Source of the DNA: a virus
Length of the DNA stretch: 33,681 bases
Reading direction: 5' to 3' (one strand)
Virus record (IMG/VR): IMGVR_UViG_3300044846_002188
Coordinates: 1-33,681 of that record
A program made the position numbers and the translations under genes. This document shows positions 8,344 through 16,681 of the stretch, piece by piece (position 1 is the first letter of the stretch; each line of letters starts with the position of its first letter). The notes under the pieces are model-generated. The model saw nothing but the letters and a program-made list of their open reading frames with translations, was not told the origin of the DNA and ran no database searches.

Positions 8344-8537
8344 GTTCCGCTCACTATCTATTTGCTTATTTGGCAGTTGAAACAGGAATACCAATTTCAG
8401 TTTTAATTAGTGAACCGGAAGACCACATCAATGCAATGTTGATTTATTTGAATAACGGTAGGCGTTCTCCATTTGAGTTGCCGAAAGTTACCAACAGCAA
8501 TGCCCAAGCGTTATCAGAGCTAGATGAATTGTTGTAG
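8074..8537 (+). CDS. Tail assembly chaperone, -1 frameshift fusion (GT-like)
   Basis: The longer product of the same gene, made if ribosomes slip back one base at CCCTTTG (8331-8337). Codons CCT TTG re-pair as CCC TTT and translation continues GGA CTA GGT TCC, reaching a stop at 8535-8537; the fusion is about 154 residues. The extension (YLFAYLAVETGIPISVL, NAMLIYLNNG, ending LSELDELL) has no start codon of its own near the junction and no independent ribosome site, and it fills the otherwise empty 8344-8546 interval. This -1 arrangement is conserved in long-tailed phages. Confidence 0.85.
8331..8337 (+). other. Slippery heptamer for -1 frameshift
   Basis: CCCTTTG in the register C CCT TTG fits the X XXY YYZ rule exactly and lies six bases before the 0-frame stop. 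The -1 frame is open from here to 8534, and the 0 frame closes at 8343. I did not identify a definite downstream stimulatory stem. Confidence 0.85.
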
Positions 8538-8546
8538 TATCGGAAC

Positions 8547-9188
8547 ATGGCTCAAATAGTCGCGGTTCATGGAGTTCAAGCAACGGTGCAGTATTTGCGA
8601 CGTTTTGAAAAAGAAGCATACAAGGACATCAAAAAGCAATTGATAACGAAGGCAAATCCAACAGTGCGTGCCGTTCGTGCAGAGTTCCCGAAAGATCCTT
8701 GGCAGTCGCGTCGTGGTGTTCAATGGACAAAGTATGGTCGCACTGATCGTGGGCGCAAACAACCAAGCGCAGCCGGAGCTTCTTTCCCTAGATATCAACA
8801 AAGCAGAGTGCGCAGTGGCGTGAAGGCTGATGATGGCGCGCGTCGTCGTCGTTCTGATGGAACGTACACAATTTTGCGTATCAAGCAGACATATGCTGCC
8901 GGTGCTATTTATGATTTGGCGAACAAGACCCGCACCAATGGCGCGGAATCATTTATTAAGAATTTGAATAAAGGCAAGCGCGGAAAGCCGAAGTCACGCG
9001 TAATGTGGAGCACCGTTCAGAAACATATTCCTCAATTGACGAAAGATGTTGAAAACATTTTGCGTAGCCTTGAAAGCCGTTTCTCCGCAGAGATCGCAGC
9101 CGATACAGCCACGCGTCTTTCACAAGCGCGTCGGGCATCATCGCAGCCAAGAAACGTTTTGGGGCAATTCGGAAAGTTGATGAAGTAA
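8547..9188 (+). CDS. Basic structural protein between chaperone and tape measure
   Basis: A 213-residue, arginine/lysine-rich protein. It has an N-terminal helical part (VQYLRRFEKEAYKDIKKQL), a central region with SRVRSGVKADDGARRRRSDG and AAGAIYDLANKT, and a long C-terminal helix with SLESRFSAEIAADTATRL ending RNVLGQFGK. Proteins of this general form occur near tail genes in actinophages, and a tail-completion or minor tail role is plausible. The ribosome site is poor. It directly abuts the tape measure gene. I cannot assign it to a named family. Confidence 0.8.
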   Translation: MAQIVAVHGVQATVQYLRRFEKEAYKDIKKQLITKANPTVRAVRAEFPKDPWQSRRGVQWTKYGRTDRGRKQPSAAGASFPRYQQSRVRSGVKADDGARRRRSDGTYTILRIKQTYAAGAIYDLANKTRTNGAESFIKNLNKGKRGKPKSRVMWSTVQKHIPQLTKDVENILRSLESRFSAEIAADTATRLSQARRASSQPRNVLGQFGKLMK

Positions 9189-11873
9189 ATGGCTGTCGTT
9201 GTTCCAGTTATATCCACATTTGATTCGCGTGGAATCACGAAAGCAATTCGTGACTTCAAAAAACTTGACGGTGCCGGACAGCGCAGTGCTTTCGCATTGC
9301 TCAATACCGATAAGGCTTTCACGAGCGCAAGCAAAACATTCGCAAAGTTTGGTGGCATCGCAGCAGGCGTAGCAGGAATTGTTGGTGGCAGTTTAGCGAA
9401 CGCTGCTTATGAGTCGCAGAAAGTAATGCGTCAAACCGAAGCGATCATTAAAGCAACCGGTGGCGCAGCAGGCATGACATCAAAACAAATTGGTGATCTG
9501 GCTAATTCTTTGTCTTTGAAAACCGGCATTGATGATGAAGCGATACAAACTGGTTTGAATTTGCTTTTGACGTTCAAGCAGATCCGCAATGAAGTTGGCG
9601 CGGGAAATGATATTTTCAACCGAGCAAGCGCGCTAAGTCTTGACTTGGCGAATGTTTTTGGCTCTGTTGATTCGGCTGCTATTCAACTTGGTAAAGCATT
9701 ATCAAACCCAATCAAAGGTATAACTGCTCTTACACGTTCTGGTATTAACTTCACTGACCAACAGAAGGCACAGATCAAAACTTTGATGGCATCTGGGAAA
9801 GTCCTTGAAGCGCAGAAAATAATCTTAGGCGAAATTGAATCACAAGTCGGTGGCACTGCTGCTGCTAGTGCTACTGCTTTTGATCGTATGAAAGTTGCCA
9901 TTGGTAACGTTCAAGAGGAATTGGGTGGCGTACTCATTCCATACATTGAACGGTTCGCGACATTTGTTGTTGATCGTGTTGTGCCTGTTATGTCCACGTT
10001 TGCTGACATCGTTGGCGAAAAGGGTGTCGGCGCAGGCATCACGTATTTGACCGGAAGCATCTTGAATGGTATTTCTAGTTTGGGCACTTTCGGCAAGCTC
10101 GTAGTTGGTTTGACTGGTGCGTTCATTGCTGTGCGTGTGGCAACCATTTCATACACGGCTGCTATGGGTGCAATGAAAATTATTACGACGTTATCCAGCG
10201 GTGCGGTTTCTCAACTAATTACGCGTTTGGGGCAGGCGAAGATCGCTATGTTGGCAGCCGGTGGCATCACAGCGTTGCTTACATTGGCTGCTGCTATCTA
10301 TGGTTCCTATGCAAAACAAAAGTCAAAGGCACAACAAGCAACAGTGGACTTTGTTGATGCTTTGGAATTGGAAGGCGACGCACAAGACAGAGCGTTGGCA
10401 AACTTGTATCGCGCGAATCCAGCGTTCAAGAGTTCTATTGATGTTCTGACGCAATATGGCGCGTCAATCAACGTATTGAAAGATTACGTCAATAACAACA
10501 AAGGTGCGATTACTGATTGGGCTGCTGCTGTTGATTCTGTTGCAGCAGATGTTGAGAACCTTGACCAACAAACGCGTAGCGCAAACCCAAACATTGATAC
10601 ACAGGCTGCTGCTTACGATAACTTGCGCCAAAAGATACCTGCACTAACCAATGCCACCAAAGCACAGATTGATGCTTTTATTGCTTCCATCAAATTGTTC
10701 CAATCAATGCGCAAAGAAACACAAGCAACAACTGACGCGTTAGCAATTTTCACTAGCGGTCAAAACAGTGCAGGTGGCGCAACCGGCGGTTTGGGCAGTG
10801 CTGTTGATAAAGCGAAAGAAAAAGTACGTGCGTATGTTAGTGCTTTGAAAGGTTTTGGCTCTGATCAAAAGTCATATACGAAAGCCATCAAAGATACGAC
10901 GAGTGCGAAGCAGAAACTTGAAACCGCCACAAACAAAGTGTCTGTGGCACAAGCTCGTTATGACCAGATCGTGCGTGGCTTTGGTGCCAATTCGGATCAG
11001 GCGAAGGCTGCACAAGAAGCATTAGAACAAGCACAACGCGATCAGACGCGCGCTACTTTGGATTCGGAGAAAGCATCGTTCGCTGTGACTGATGCCGAAA
11101 AGGAATTGAATGATCTACGCGCTTCCGGCGAGGCAACAGTTCAAGAGATCCGTGAAGCAGAGATTGCTTTGGCAGAAGCAAAGTTGGCACAAACAGAACA
11201 GACTATTGCTTTGCGTGATGCAAACAATGAAGTTATCACTGCACAAACAACATTGAACGAATTGATCAATGGCGCAACAACTGAAAGCACTACATACAAA
11301 GATGCTTTGAAAGAGTTGAACGATGCCAAAGCAGATGAAGTGGAAGCAGCAAACAATGTTGCCGAGGCAATAGATCGCGAAGCCGAAGCAAAGTTGCGGT
11401 TGGCAGAAGCAGAACGTGAATTGTCAGCAGCACGTGTTGGTGTTTCAAAAGGCGAACGCGCCAAGGCTGAAAGCCAAACTGGTGTTGTTGATGTGACCGG
11501 CAAGCGCAAAGACTTCCTTGCGACGGTCAATAAACAATTGGGCAAAAAGTTCAAGACCATTCAGGGATACATTGACGCAGGAAAGAACGCAACGTCGCGC
11601 GCTGAACGCAAGCAACGTTTCAATGAGTTTGCACAACAAAACGGAATACCGCAAATGGCACGTGGTGGCATCGTGAGCCAACCCACATTCGCGCTCATCG
11701 GGGAAAAAGCACCGGAAGCAGTTATTCCTTTGGATCGTCTTGGCGGTGGTGGCGATACATACATTGTGAATATCAATAGCAAGATCGCTGATGAAACGTT
11801 GCCGGATCTTATTGTTGCTGAATTACGTAAGTTCAATAGGCGTTCCGGAGCCATCAATATTCAGGTGGCATAA
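9189..11873 (+). CDS. Tape measure protein
   Basis: The 894-residue tail length ruler, the longest gene in the window. Residues about 60-230 hold the usual domain with MRQTEAIIKATGG, ALSNPIKGITALTRSG and QIKTLMASGK. Two hydrophobic, potentially membrane-active stretches occur around residues 304-330 and 350-374. A long alanine/glutamate-rich coiled coil spans about 565-755. The C-terminus carries the classic ARGGIVSQPTFALIGEKAPE and VIPLDRLGGG signature. At roughly 1.5 angstrom per residue this predicts a tail of about 130 nm. The next gene starts on the base after its stop. Confidence 0.95.
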   Translation: MAVVVPVISTFDSRGITKAIRDFKKLDGAGQRSAFALLNTDKAFTSASKTFAKFGGIAAGVAGIVGGSLANAAYESQKVMRQTEAIIKATGGAAGMTSKQIGDLANSLSLKTGIDDEAIQTGLNLLLTFKQIRNEVGAGNDIFNRASALSLDLANVFGSVDSAAIQLGKALSNPIKGITALTRSGINFTDQQKAQIKTLMASGKVLEAQKIILGEIESQVGGTAAASATAFDRMKVAIGNVQEELGGVLIPYIERFATFVVDRVVPVMSTFADIVGEKGVGAGITYLTGSILNGISSLGTFGKLVVGLTGAFIAVRVATISYTAAMGAMKIITTLSSGAVSQLITRLGQAKIAMLAAGGITALLTLAAAIYGSYAKQKSKAQQATVDFVDALELEGDAQDRALANLYRANPAFKSSIDVLTQYGASINVLKDYVNNNKGAITDWAAAVDSVAADVENLDQQTRSANPNIDTQAAAYDNLRQKIPALTNATKAQIDAFIASIKLFQSMRKETQATTDALAIFTSGQNSAGGATGGLGSAVDKAKEKVRAYVSALKGFGSDQKSYTKAIKDTTSAKQKLETATNKVSVAQARYDQIVRGFGANSDQAKAAQEALEQAQRDQTRATLDSEKASFAVTDAEKELNDLRASGEATVQEIREAEIALAEAKLAQTEQTIALRDANNEVITAQTTLNELINGATTESTTYKDALKELNDAKADEVEAANNVAEAIDREAEAKLRLAEAERELSAARVGVSKGERAKAESQTGVVDVTGKRKDFLATVNKQLGKKFKTIQGYIDAGKNATSRAERKQRFNEFAQQNGIPQMARGGIVSQPTFALIGEKAPEAVIPLDRLGGGGDTYIVNINSKIADETLPDLIVAELRKFNRRSGAINIQVA

Positions 11874-12671
11874 ATGAGTGGCTTGAATGACATTGGCACA
11901 TACAAGGTTGAACTTGACGCAGGTTTTTACCAGAATGTTTTTACCCTTGACGATGATGTTCTAGGTATTCTTGACGACAACTTTTTAGAAGGTTCTACAA
12001 CTTTCTTTGATGTGACTGAATATGTTGTTGGTGTTTCTATAAAACGTGGGCGCAGTAGCCAAGACGCGCAGTTTGGTGCTGCTACTTGCAGCATCACTAT
12101 TGATGATTTGCTAGGTCAAGATAAGTTCAGTGTTGCCAATAGTGCCAGTCCGTATTGGAATGTTGATCGTGGGCGTCTAGGTTTTGAACCGCGCAGGCAG
12201 GTACGCATTTCACGCAACAATGAGTTTTTGTTCATTGGTTTCATCGTGCATTACAACACAGAGTTTAGCATAGATGGACACAACATGATCAGTATTGAAT
12301 GCGCCGACGCGTTCCTGAACTTATCAACAACAACTATCAATGGTTTTACGCCACCAGCAGAAACATCAGGTGCGAGGGTGGACAGGATTCTTGGCTTGCC
12401 AGAAGTAAGTTTCCCGACTGATCCCGCGCCAATTATTGATGCCGGTGTTGCCAATCTTTCAAACCTTGATGTTGCTACACAAACGCCATTGGCGTATTTC
12501 AACATGCTGGTGGCAGAAGCAGAGCAGGGACGTTTCTATATTGATCGCAATGGGGCGTTGAATTGGGAAGCACGCACACCTAACAGCACAGCTGAATCAC
12601 CGACAATTATCTTCGCTGATAATGATGCCACTAAGATTCCGTATGCGACATTGGAAGTTGTTTATGAGTAG
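11874..12671 (+). CDS. Tail-tip protein, N-terminal part
   Basis: A 265-residue protein following the tape measure. It contains DVTEYVVGVSIKRGRSSQDA and AATCSITIDDLLGQ, then RLGFEPRRQVRISRNNEFLF, MISIECADAFLNLS and TPLAYFNMLVAEAEQGRFYI, the pattern of actinophage minor tail (distal-tail/hub-like) proteins. In related phages this region continues without a break into a second domain. Here it stops at VVYE and the matching continuation is encoded by the next gene in another frame. It may therefore be half of a naturally split protein. Its own start codon lies immediately after the tape measure stop, suggesting coupled translation. Confidence 0.85.
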   Translation: MSGLNDIGTYKVELDAGFYQNVFTLDDDVLGILDDNFLEGSTTFFDVTEYVVGVSIKRGRSSQDAQFGAATCSITIDDLLGQDKFSVANSASPYWNVDRGRLGFEPRRQVRISRNNEFLFIGFIVHYNTEFSIDGHNMISIECADAFLNLSTTTINGFTPPAETSGARVDRILGLPEVSFPTDPAPIIDAGVANLSNLDVATQTPLAYFNMLVAEAEQGRFYIDRNGALNWEARTPNSTAESPTIIFADNDATKIPYATLEVVYE

Positions 12672-12679
12672 GTACCGAC

Positions 12680-13225
12680 ATGGCTGAAATTATTGCCAGA
12701 AAAACATCTATCAGACCAGACAGTATTCTCAATGATGTTATCGTTATCGTTGCACCTAATCCTTCGGAGCCGACACCAACAGACCAACAAAGCACAGATA
12801 CAACGTCACAAGATAACTATGGAGTTCAAAGTATCGTCATTACTGATAGCCCATTATTGACTGACGCTGATGCTTTGGTGCTGGCGGAATATTTGTTGCG
12901 CGCGGATCCTAACTATTGGTTCACAGGGCTTTCTATCAATATGCACAGACTGACAGACCCACAGCGCAGCGCAGTGAGCACTCTTGATATTGGCAGCTTC
13001 GTATCGGTCATCAAGTCATTCAAATTTGGCACGCCATCTGTGGTGCAAAAAAACTTATACGTTGAAGGAATAAACCACCGGATCACTACGACCACCCATC
13101 ACATTGACTTGTATTTTTCACCTGTCGGATATTCCCAAGAATGGGGTAGTGTTACGCCAACACTGACTTGGCAAAACGTACCCGCCGGACTATCATGGTC
13201 TAATCTCATCTGGACGATCTTGTAA
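12680..13225 (+). CDS. Tail-tip protein, C-terminal part
   Basis: A 181-residue protein that looks like the second half of the preceding tail protein: SILNDVIVIV, YGVQSIVITDSPLLTDADAL, VLAEYLLRADPNYWF, TLDIGSFVSVIKSF, YVEGINHRITTTTHHIDLYF and a C-terminal tryptophan-rich NLIWTIL. In homologous single-chain proteins these segments follow the VVYG-type strand on which the upstream gene ends. It has its own ATG with a weak TAGGT 7 bases upstream. A slip from the preceding frame is not supported, because the -1 frame contains a stop at 12665-12667. Confidence 0.8.
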   Translation: MAEIIARKTSIRPDSILNDVIVIVAPNPSEPTPTDQQSTDTTSQDNYGVQSIVITDSPLLTDADALVLAEYLLRADPNYWFTGLSINMHRLTDPQRSAVSTLDIGSFVSVIKSFKFGTPSVVQKNLYVEGINHRITTTTHHIDLYFSPVGYSQEWGSVTPTLTWQNVPAGLSWSNLIWTIL

Positions 13226-13234
13226 GGTAGCAAT

Positions 13235-14413
13235 ATGGCAGGCACAACGACAAACTTTGCGATTCCGTATCCATCTATTACTGATTACGTAACTGATGGT
13301 GCCACAGCTATGCGCACTATGGCTGAACAGGTTGATGGTGTTTTGTTCACTGGTTCTTCATCAGGCAATCTGTTGATCAATGGAGCTATGCAGGTCAGCC
13401 AGCGTTCTGCTGTTGGCACAGCAGTTACAGGTTTGACAGGTACTGGTTATAACACTGCCGATAGGTTTGAATTATCAATTACAACTATGGGTACATTCAC
13501 CCAAACAACTATTGCTGAAGCACCTACTGGTTCAGGGTTTCGCAACAGTTTGAAACTTGCCTGCACAACTGCTGATGCTTCACCTGCTGCTGGCGACAAC
13601 ATTATTCTTAGACAGAAAATTGAAGGACAGAATGTGCAGGCAGTGCGTAAAGGCACAGCATCAGCGCAAACCCTTTCATTGTCTTTCTGGGTTTATGCTT
13701 TTCAAACAGGTACTTTTATTGTTGAACTGGTTGATACTGATAACAGTAGATCGTGCAGTAAGGCTTACACCATCAGTGCTTCTAATACTTGGGAATATAA
13801 AACAGTGTTGTTCCCTGCTGATACAACAGGTGCTTTTACTAATGATGCTAATGAATCGTTGCAGGTGAATTGGTGGTTGGGTGCTGGCACAACTTTTACT
13901 TCTGGCACGCTGGCTACAACTTGGGGTGCAACCGTTTCTGCTAATCGTGCTGTTGGGCAAACCAACTTGGCTTCTTCAACTAGCAATACTTTCTTTGTTA
14001 CTGGTGCGCAACTAACTGTTGGTTCTGTTGCTACACCATTTGAGTTCAAATCTTTTGCTGATGACCTGCGAGAATGCCAACGGTATTACTGGCGTTATTA
14101 CAGTGGTGCAAGTGGTTCATATTTCACCAGTTATTCTCTCAATGCGTATTCAACTACGAATGTAAACGGTGCTGTACCAATGCCTGTAACAATGCGAAGT
14201 ACGCCTACATCATTTGATGTTTCAAGTGTTCAGTTTGATGATGGTCCTACCTCATACGCTTTGACCACAATTACCTATGACGGTGTGGCTTATGCAACAC
14301 CATCATCAGCAACAATAACTATCAACAGAGCAGCAGGGGGTTTGACTACTGCTCGTTCATATGCTGTCAGAGGGGTTGCCCCTTCCTTCTTTGGATTTGG
14401 GTGTGAACTATGA
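13235..14413 (+). CDS. Tail appendage / receptor-binding protein
   Basis: A 392-residue beta-rich protein. It shows the recurrent phage pattern NLLINGAMQVSQR (about 45-57), LRQKIEGQNV, LSLSFWVYAFQTGTF, TWEYKTVLFPADTTG, LGAGTTFTSG, TFFVTGAQLTVGSVATPFE, then FADDLRECQRYYWRYY. This is a jelly-roll-like carbohydrate-binding type module widespread in environmental phage tail fibres. It probably contacts the cell surface. AAGGT lies 8 bases upstream. Codon use shifts towards A/T-ending codons and CpG is scarcer than in the flanking tail genes, consistent with exchange of host-range genes. Confidence 0.85.
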   Translation: MAGTTTNFAIPYPSITDYVTDGATAMRTMAEQVDGVLFTGSSSGNLLINGAMQVSQRSAVGTAVTGLTGTGYNTADRFELSITTMGTFTQTTIAEAPTGSGFRNSLKLACTTADASPAAGDNIILRQKIEGQNVQAVRKGTASAQTLSLSFWVYAFQTGTFIVELVDTDNSRSCSKAYTISASNTWEYKTVLFPADTTGAFTNDANESLQVNWWLGAGTTFTSGTLATTWGATVSANRAVGQTNLASSTSNTFFVTGAQLTVGSVATPFEFKSFADDLRECQRYYWRYYSGASGSYFTSYSLNAYSTTNVNGAVPMPVTMRSTPTSFDVSSVQFDDGPTSYALTTITYDGVAYATPSSATITINRAAGGLTTARSYAVRGVAPSFFGFGCEL

Positions 14414-14610
14414 GCAAGTATTTTTATGTTGATGTGGTTATGCGTAATGATGATGTGAAGCGTCATATCATTATGCCAACAGGTGATAACTCGTACACAA
14501 CATTTCCATTGGGGGATTTCCCTGATTCACCTGAAATGATTGCGTATCTTGCTTGGGTTGATGAAGGTAACACAGCAGAAGAATGGCAACCAGAAAGTGA
14601 AGGTAACTAA
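14410..14610 (+). CDS. Small acidic protein between fibre genes
   Basis: A 66-residue acidic protein starting in an ATGA overlap with the fibre gene, with TAATG overlap into the next. It begins with strands (YFYVDVVMRNDDVKRHIIM) and ends with a helix (DSPEMIAYLAWVDEGN) and a charged tail. Location between two appendage genes suggests a fibre chaperone or small structural role, but no family is recognised. Confidence 0.75.
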   Translation: MSKYFYVDVVMRNDDVKRHIIMPTGDNSYTTFPLGDFPDSPEMIAYLAWVDEGNTAEEWQPESEGN

Positions 14611-15368
14611 TGGCTGGTCTTGGCGCAAGGCTTTTCCCTGCATTCAGTAAATTGACAGCAGCACAGGTGAATGGTTATTTGATGGATCAATCCATTATGC
14701 GTTTTGCTTCTGCTGCTGTGCGTGATGCAGCGTTTGGTGGTGCTGGTGAACCAACACTTGCTGAAGGTATGACTTGTTATCTTGATGATACAAACGAGAT
14801 TCAGTCATACAATGGTTCAGCATGGGTGGGTGTGGCTGCTTCATCAAGTGTTGCCAATGTTTCAAGTGGTTTGGTATTTATCAAGTCAGTAACAGCAACA
14901 TCACCTGCAACAACAATTGATGTGAACAATGTTTTTTCATCTCAATACAATGCGTATAGGGTCATTGTTGGTGGTGGAACAGCAACAACGATTGTGACGG
15001 CATCATTACAATTTCTTGATGCAAGTGGTACGGTAACGCCTGCTGGTAATTATTATGAAGCATTTATTTATTCAACTTTTAGTAGTTCAGGCACATTGAC
15101 AGCAAATACAAACAATGGAAATAACTTTCTTCGTGCAGCAGCAGCGATAAATGGCAATGATTGTTTGAACGGTGCTTTTGACATTCTGAATCCGTTTTTG
15201 CCAAAAATTACTAATTATCAAAACGCATCAAACTCTGCTGGTGGCAATGGTGGTATTTCTATTGGTTATCACAATGTCGCCTCTTCCTATACAGGTTTTC
15301 GCCTTACAAGCAGTGTCGTAAGTGGAATTAGTGGAACAGTTGTTTCTGTTTATGGATATCGCATCTAA
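14610..15368 (+). CDS. Minor tail / appendage protein
   Basis: A 252-residue protein. The N-terminal about 80 residues (KLTAAQVNGYLMDQSIMRFA, RDAAFGG, LAEGMTCYLDDTNEIQSYNG, SAWVGV) form a module common in phage tail proteins, with the DTN...Y.GSAWV signature. The C-terminal part is serine/threonine/glycine-rich and beta-predicted, with YNAYRVIVGGGTAT and ending VVSVYGYRI, consistent with a surface-exposed tip domain. Composition is as AT-shifted as in the preceding fibre gene. Confidence 0.8.
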   Translation: MAGLGARLFPAFSKLTAAQVNGYLMDQSIMRFASAAVRDAAFGGAGEPTLAEGMTCYLDDTNEIQSYNGSAWVGVAASSSVANVSSGLVFIKSVTATSPATTIDVNNVFSSQYNAYRVIVGGGTATTIVTASLQFLDASGTVTPAGNYYEAFIYSTFSSSGTLTANTNNGNNFLRAAAAINGNDCLNGAFDILNPFLPKITNYQNASNSAGGNGGISIGYHNVASSYTGFRLTSSVVSGISGTVVSVYGYRI

Positions 15369-15565
15369 TGAATGAAATTGTTGTTGCTGTTATTGGTATG
15401 ACAGGTGCGCTGCTGGTAGCAATGATTGAAACTACACGCAGGCAAAACAATCGTGACCACGCCAGCAATTCAGACAAACTAGATAGCGTCATAACCAAAA
15501 TAGACAACGTGGATAACCGGCTTGGCAACCACATTGACTGGCACGCGCACAAGGAAACAAAATGA
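15368..15565 (+). CDS. Small membrane-anchored coiled-coil protein
   Basis: A 65-residue protein with one N-terminal transmembrane segment (EIVVAVIGMTGALLVAMI) followed by a polar heptad-like helix (DKLDSVITKIDNVDNRL) and a histidine-rich end. This is the layout of DUF2746-like phage proteins found in lysis regions and sometimes called holin-like. The start overlaps the preceding stop and the stop overlaps the start of the lipoprotein gene (ATGA). A lysis role is inferred from position. Confidence 0.75.
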   Translation: MNEIVVAVIGMTGALLVAMIETTRRQNNRDHASNSDKLDSVITKIDNVDNRLGNHIDWHAHKETK

Positions 15566-15708
15566 AACGTCTAGCCCTAATTACGTTGATCGCGATGAGC
15601 TTGTCCAGTTGTGCGGATCGCACGAGAGTGAATTGCGAACGCGTCAAAAATAAAGCACTGAACGTGGTTGATACAACTGTTCAAATGGGTGGTGGTCGCT
15701 GTGGCTAA
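15562..15708 (+). CDS. Tiny predicted lipoprotein
   Basis: A 48-residue protein, MKRLALITLIAMSLSSC followed by a polar 31-residue tail. It has a basic start, a hydrophobic core and a lipobox LSSC with Cys17 as the predicted lipidated residue, so it should be exported and anchored by signal peptidase II. Two further cysteines (residues 25 and 47) lie in the tail. AAGGAAAC is just upstream of the ATG. It is embedded in the lysis cassette, overlapping genes on both sides. The layout resembles outer-spanin (Rz1-type) proteins, but an actinobacterial host lacks a typical outer membrane. Superinfection exclusion is an alternative. Confidence 0.75.
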   Translation: MKRLALITLIAMSLSSCADRTRVNCERVKNKALNVVDTTVQMGGGRCG

Positions 15709-15970
15709 GGCACGATACACAAACGATGAAATAAAAGCGCGACTAATTTTAATTGTCGGCATCACATTGTCAATCACATTTGTAGCCTCTACTGTCTCGT
15801 TGCTATACGGATTGCTATTTGTGGTGCAGCCTTTGGAAGTCAGCGAGAACGACAAGTCAGCGTGGGCTTTGTTATCGCCAATGATGCTTTTTCTTAGTGG
15901 CGCGCTATCTTCTCTATTGGCAAGCAACGGTTTGAAGAACCCAATGAAAGATAAAAAGGAAACTGAATGA
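15701..15970 (+). CDS. Two-TM membrane protein (holin candidate)
   Basis: An 89-residue protein if started at GTG 15701, inside the end of the lipoprotein gene. There are two hydrophobic segments, about residues 13-38 (ARLILIVGITLSITFVAS) and 54-74 (WALLSPMMLFLSGALSSLLA), and a strongly charged C-terminus (KDKKETE). This is a class II holin-like topology. An upstream in-frame start at 15668 lies inside the lipoprotein gene and would add 11 residues; GTG 15701 is preferred because it begins a normal polar N-terminus (AKARYTNDEIK). Confidence 0.7.
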   Translation: MAKARYTNDEIKARLILIVGITLSITFVASTVSLLYGLLFVVQPLEVSENDKSAWALLSPMMLFLSGALSSLLASNGLKNPMKDKKETE

Positions 15971-16161
15971 ACATCAACCTAACCAAACAACAACAGGAAA
16001 TGATTGCGTCGTATGCGCGTTCGTTGCTCGCTTCGGCAGTGGCTACATATTCTGCTACGCAAAGCCCAACGGCAACGTTGAATGCTGTATGGGCTGCTGC
16101 TATCCCGACAGCGTTACGTTATTTCAATAAGAGTGATCAGGCATTTGGGCGTGGCGCGTAA
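15967..16161 (+). CDS. Small holin-like protein
   Basis: A 64-residue protein in ATGA overlap with the preceding gene. It has the pattern SYARSLLASAVATYSATQSP, AVWAAAIPTALRYFNKSDQAFG. Short proteins of this form, with one or two weak hydrophobic helices and a final RYxNxxDxAFG motif, regularly precede endolysin genes in actinophages and are annotated as holins. The endolysin start lies within its last codons. Confidence 0.75.
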   Translation: MNINLTKQQQEMIASYARSLLASAVATYSATQSPTATLNAVWAAAIPTALRYFNKSDQAFGRGA

Positions 16162-16675
16162 ATATACCGGCAACAGCGATGGCGTTGCGAAGAACAATAA
16201 AGCGCGCGAAGGTGTTGAAGAATTGTTCCGTATTTGCAAAAAGAATTACGGCTTCACCAATTTGGGAATGTTCGCCAACCGGCGCATGAACAACGACGCA
16301 GCGAAAGCAGATCCGAATAATCCAAAATGGCTATCTGTTCATGCCACCGGACGTGCAGTTGATATGGGCTACAAGGATCGTAAGAAGGCTTTGGAGTGTT
16401 GGGAGTTTTTGATTGCCAATACCAAAGAGTTGGGTATTGAGGAGATCCACGATTACGCTTTTGATCCTGATGGTGCTGGCGCGGGCAAGGCTTGGGGTCG
16501 CGGTTTCAGATGTAGTCGCGGAGAGAATTTGCGTGGCGTAAAGGTGTTCAGTGCTACCGATAATGCCGGAACGCCCAACGGAAAATGGCTGCACGTGGAA
16601 CTTTCTCCGGCGATGGCAGATAACGCCAAGGCTTTCCGTGAAGCGTGGATTGCTTGCAAAAACAAGCCGAAGTAG
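16151..16675 (+). CDS. Endolysin, M15-like zinc peptidase
   Basis: A 174-residue peptidoglycan peptidase. Zinc ligands of the M15/VanY-like fold are visible: SVHATGRAVD (H64, D71) and WLHVE (H148, with E150 nearby). Together with FANRRMNND near the N-terminus these indicate cleavage of peptide bonds in the cell-wall stem or cross-bridge. There is no signal peptide, so release would depend on the neighbouring holin-like proteins. No separate wall-binding repeat is seen. GTG 16151 is chosen because the N-terminus ARKYTGNSDG is natural there; in-frame TTG 16145 and the frame upstream to 16082 are possible but lie in the previous gene. Confidence 0.85.
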   Translation: MARKYTGNSDGVAKNNKAREGVEELFRICKKNYGFTNLGMFANRRMNNDAAKADPNNPKWLSVHATGRAVDMGYKDRKKALECWEFLIANTKELGIEEIHDYAFDPDGAGAGKAWGRGFRCSRGENLRGVKVFSATDNAGTPNGKWLHVELSPAMADNAKAFREAWIACKNKPK

Positions 16676-16681
16676 TTACTG

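Noticed and set aside
12660-12680. -1 frameshift joining the two tail-tip genes
   Set aside because: The -1 frame has a stop at 12665-12667 and no slippery heptamer is present, so ribosomes could shift only at a single GAG codon without re-pairing. Treated as a split gene instead.
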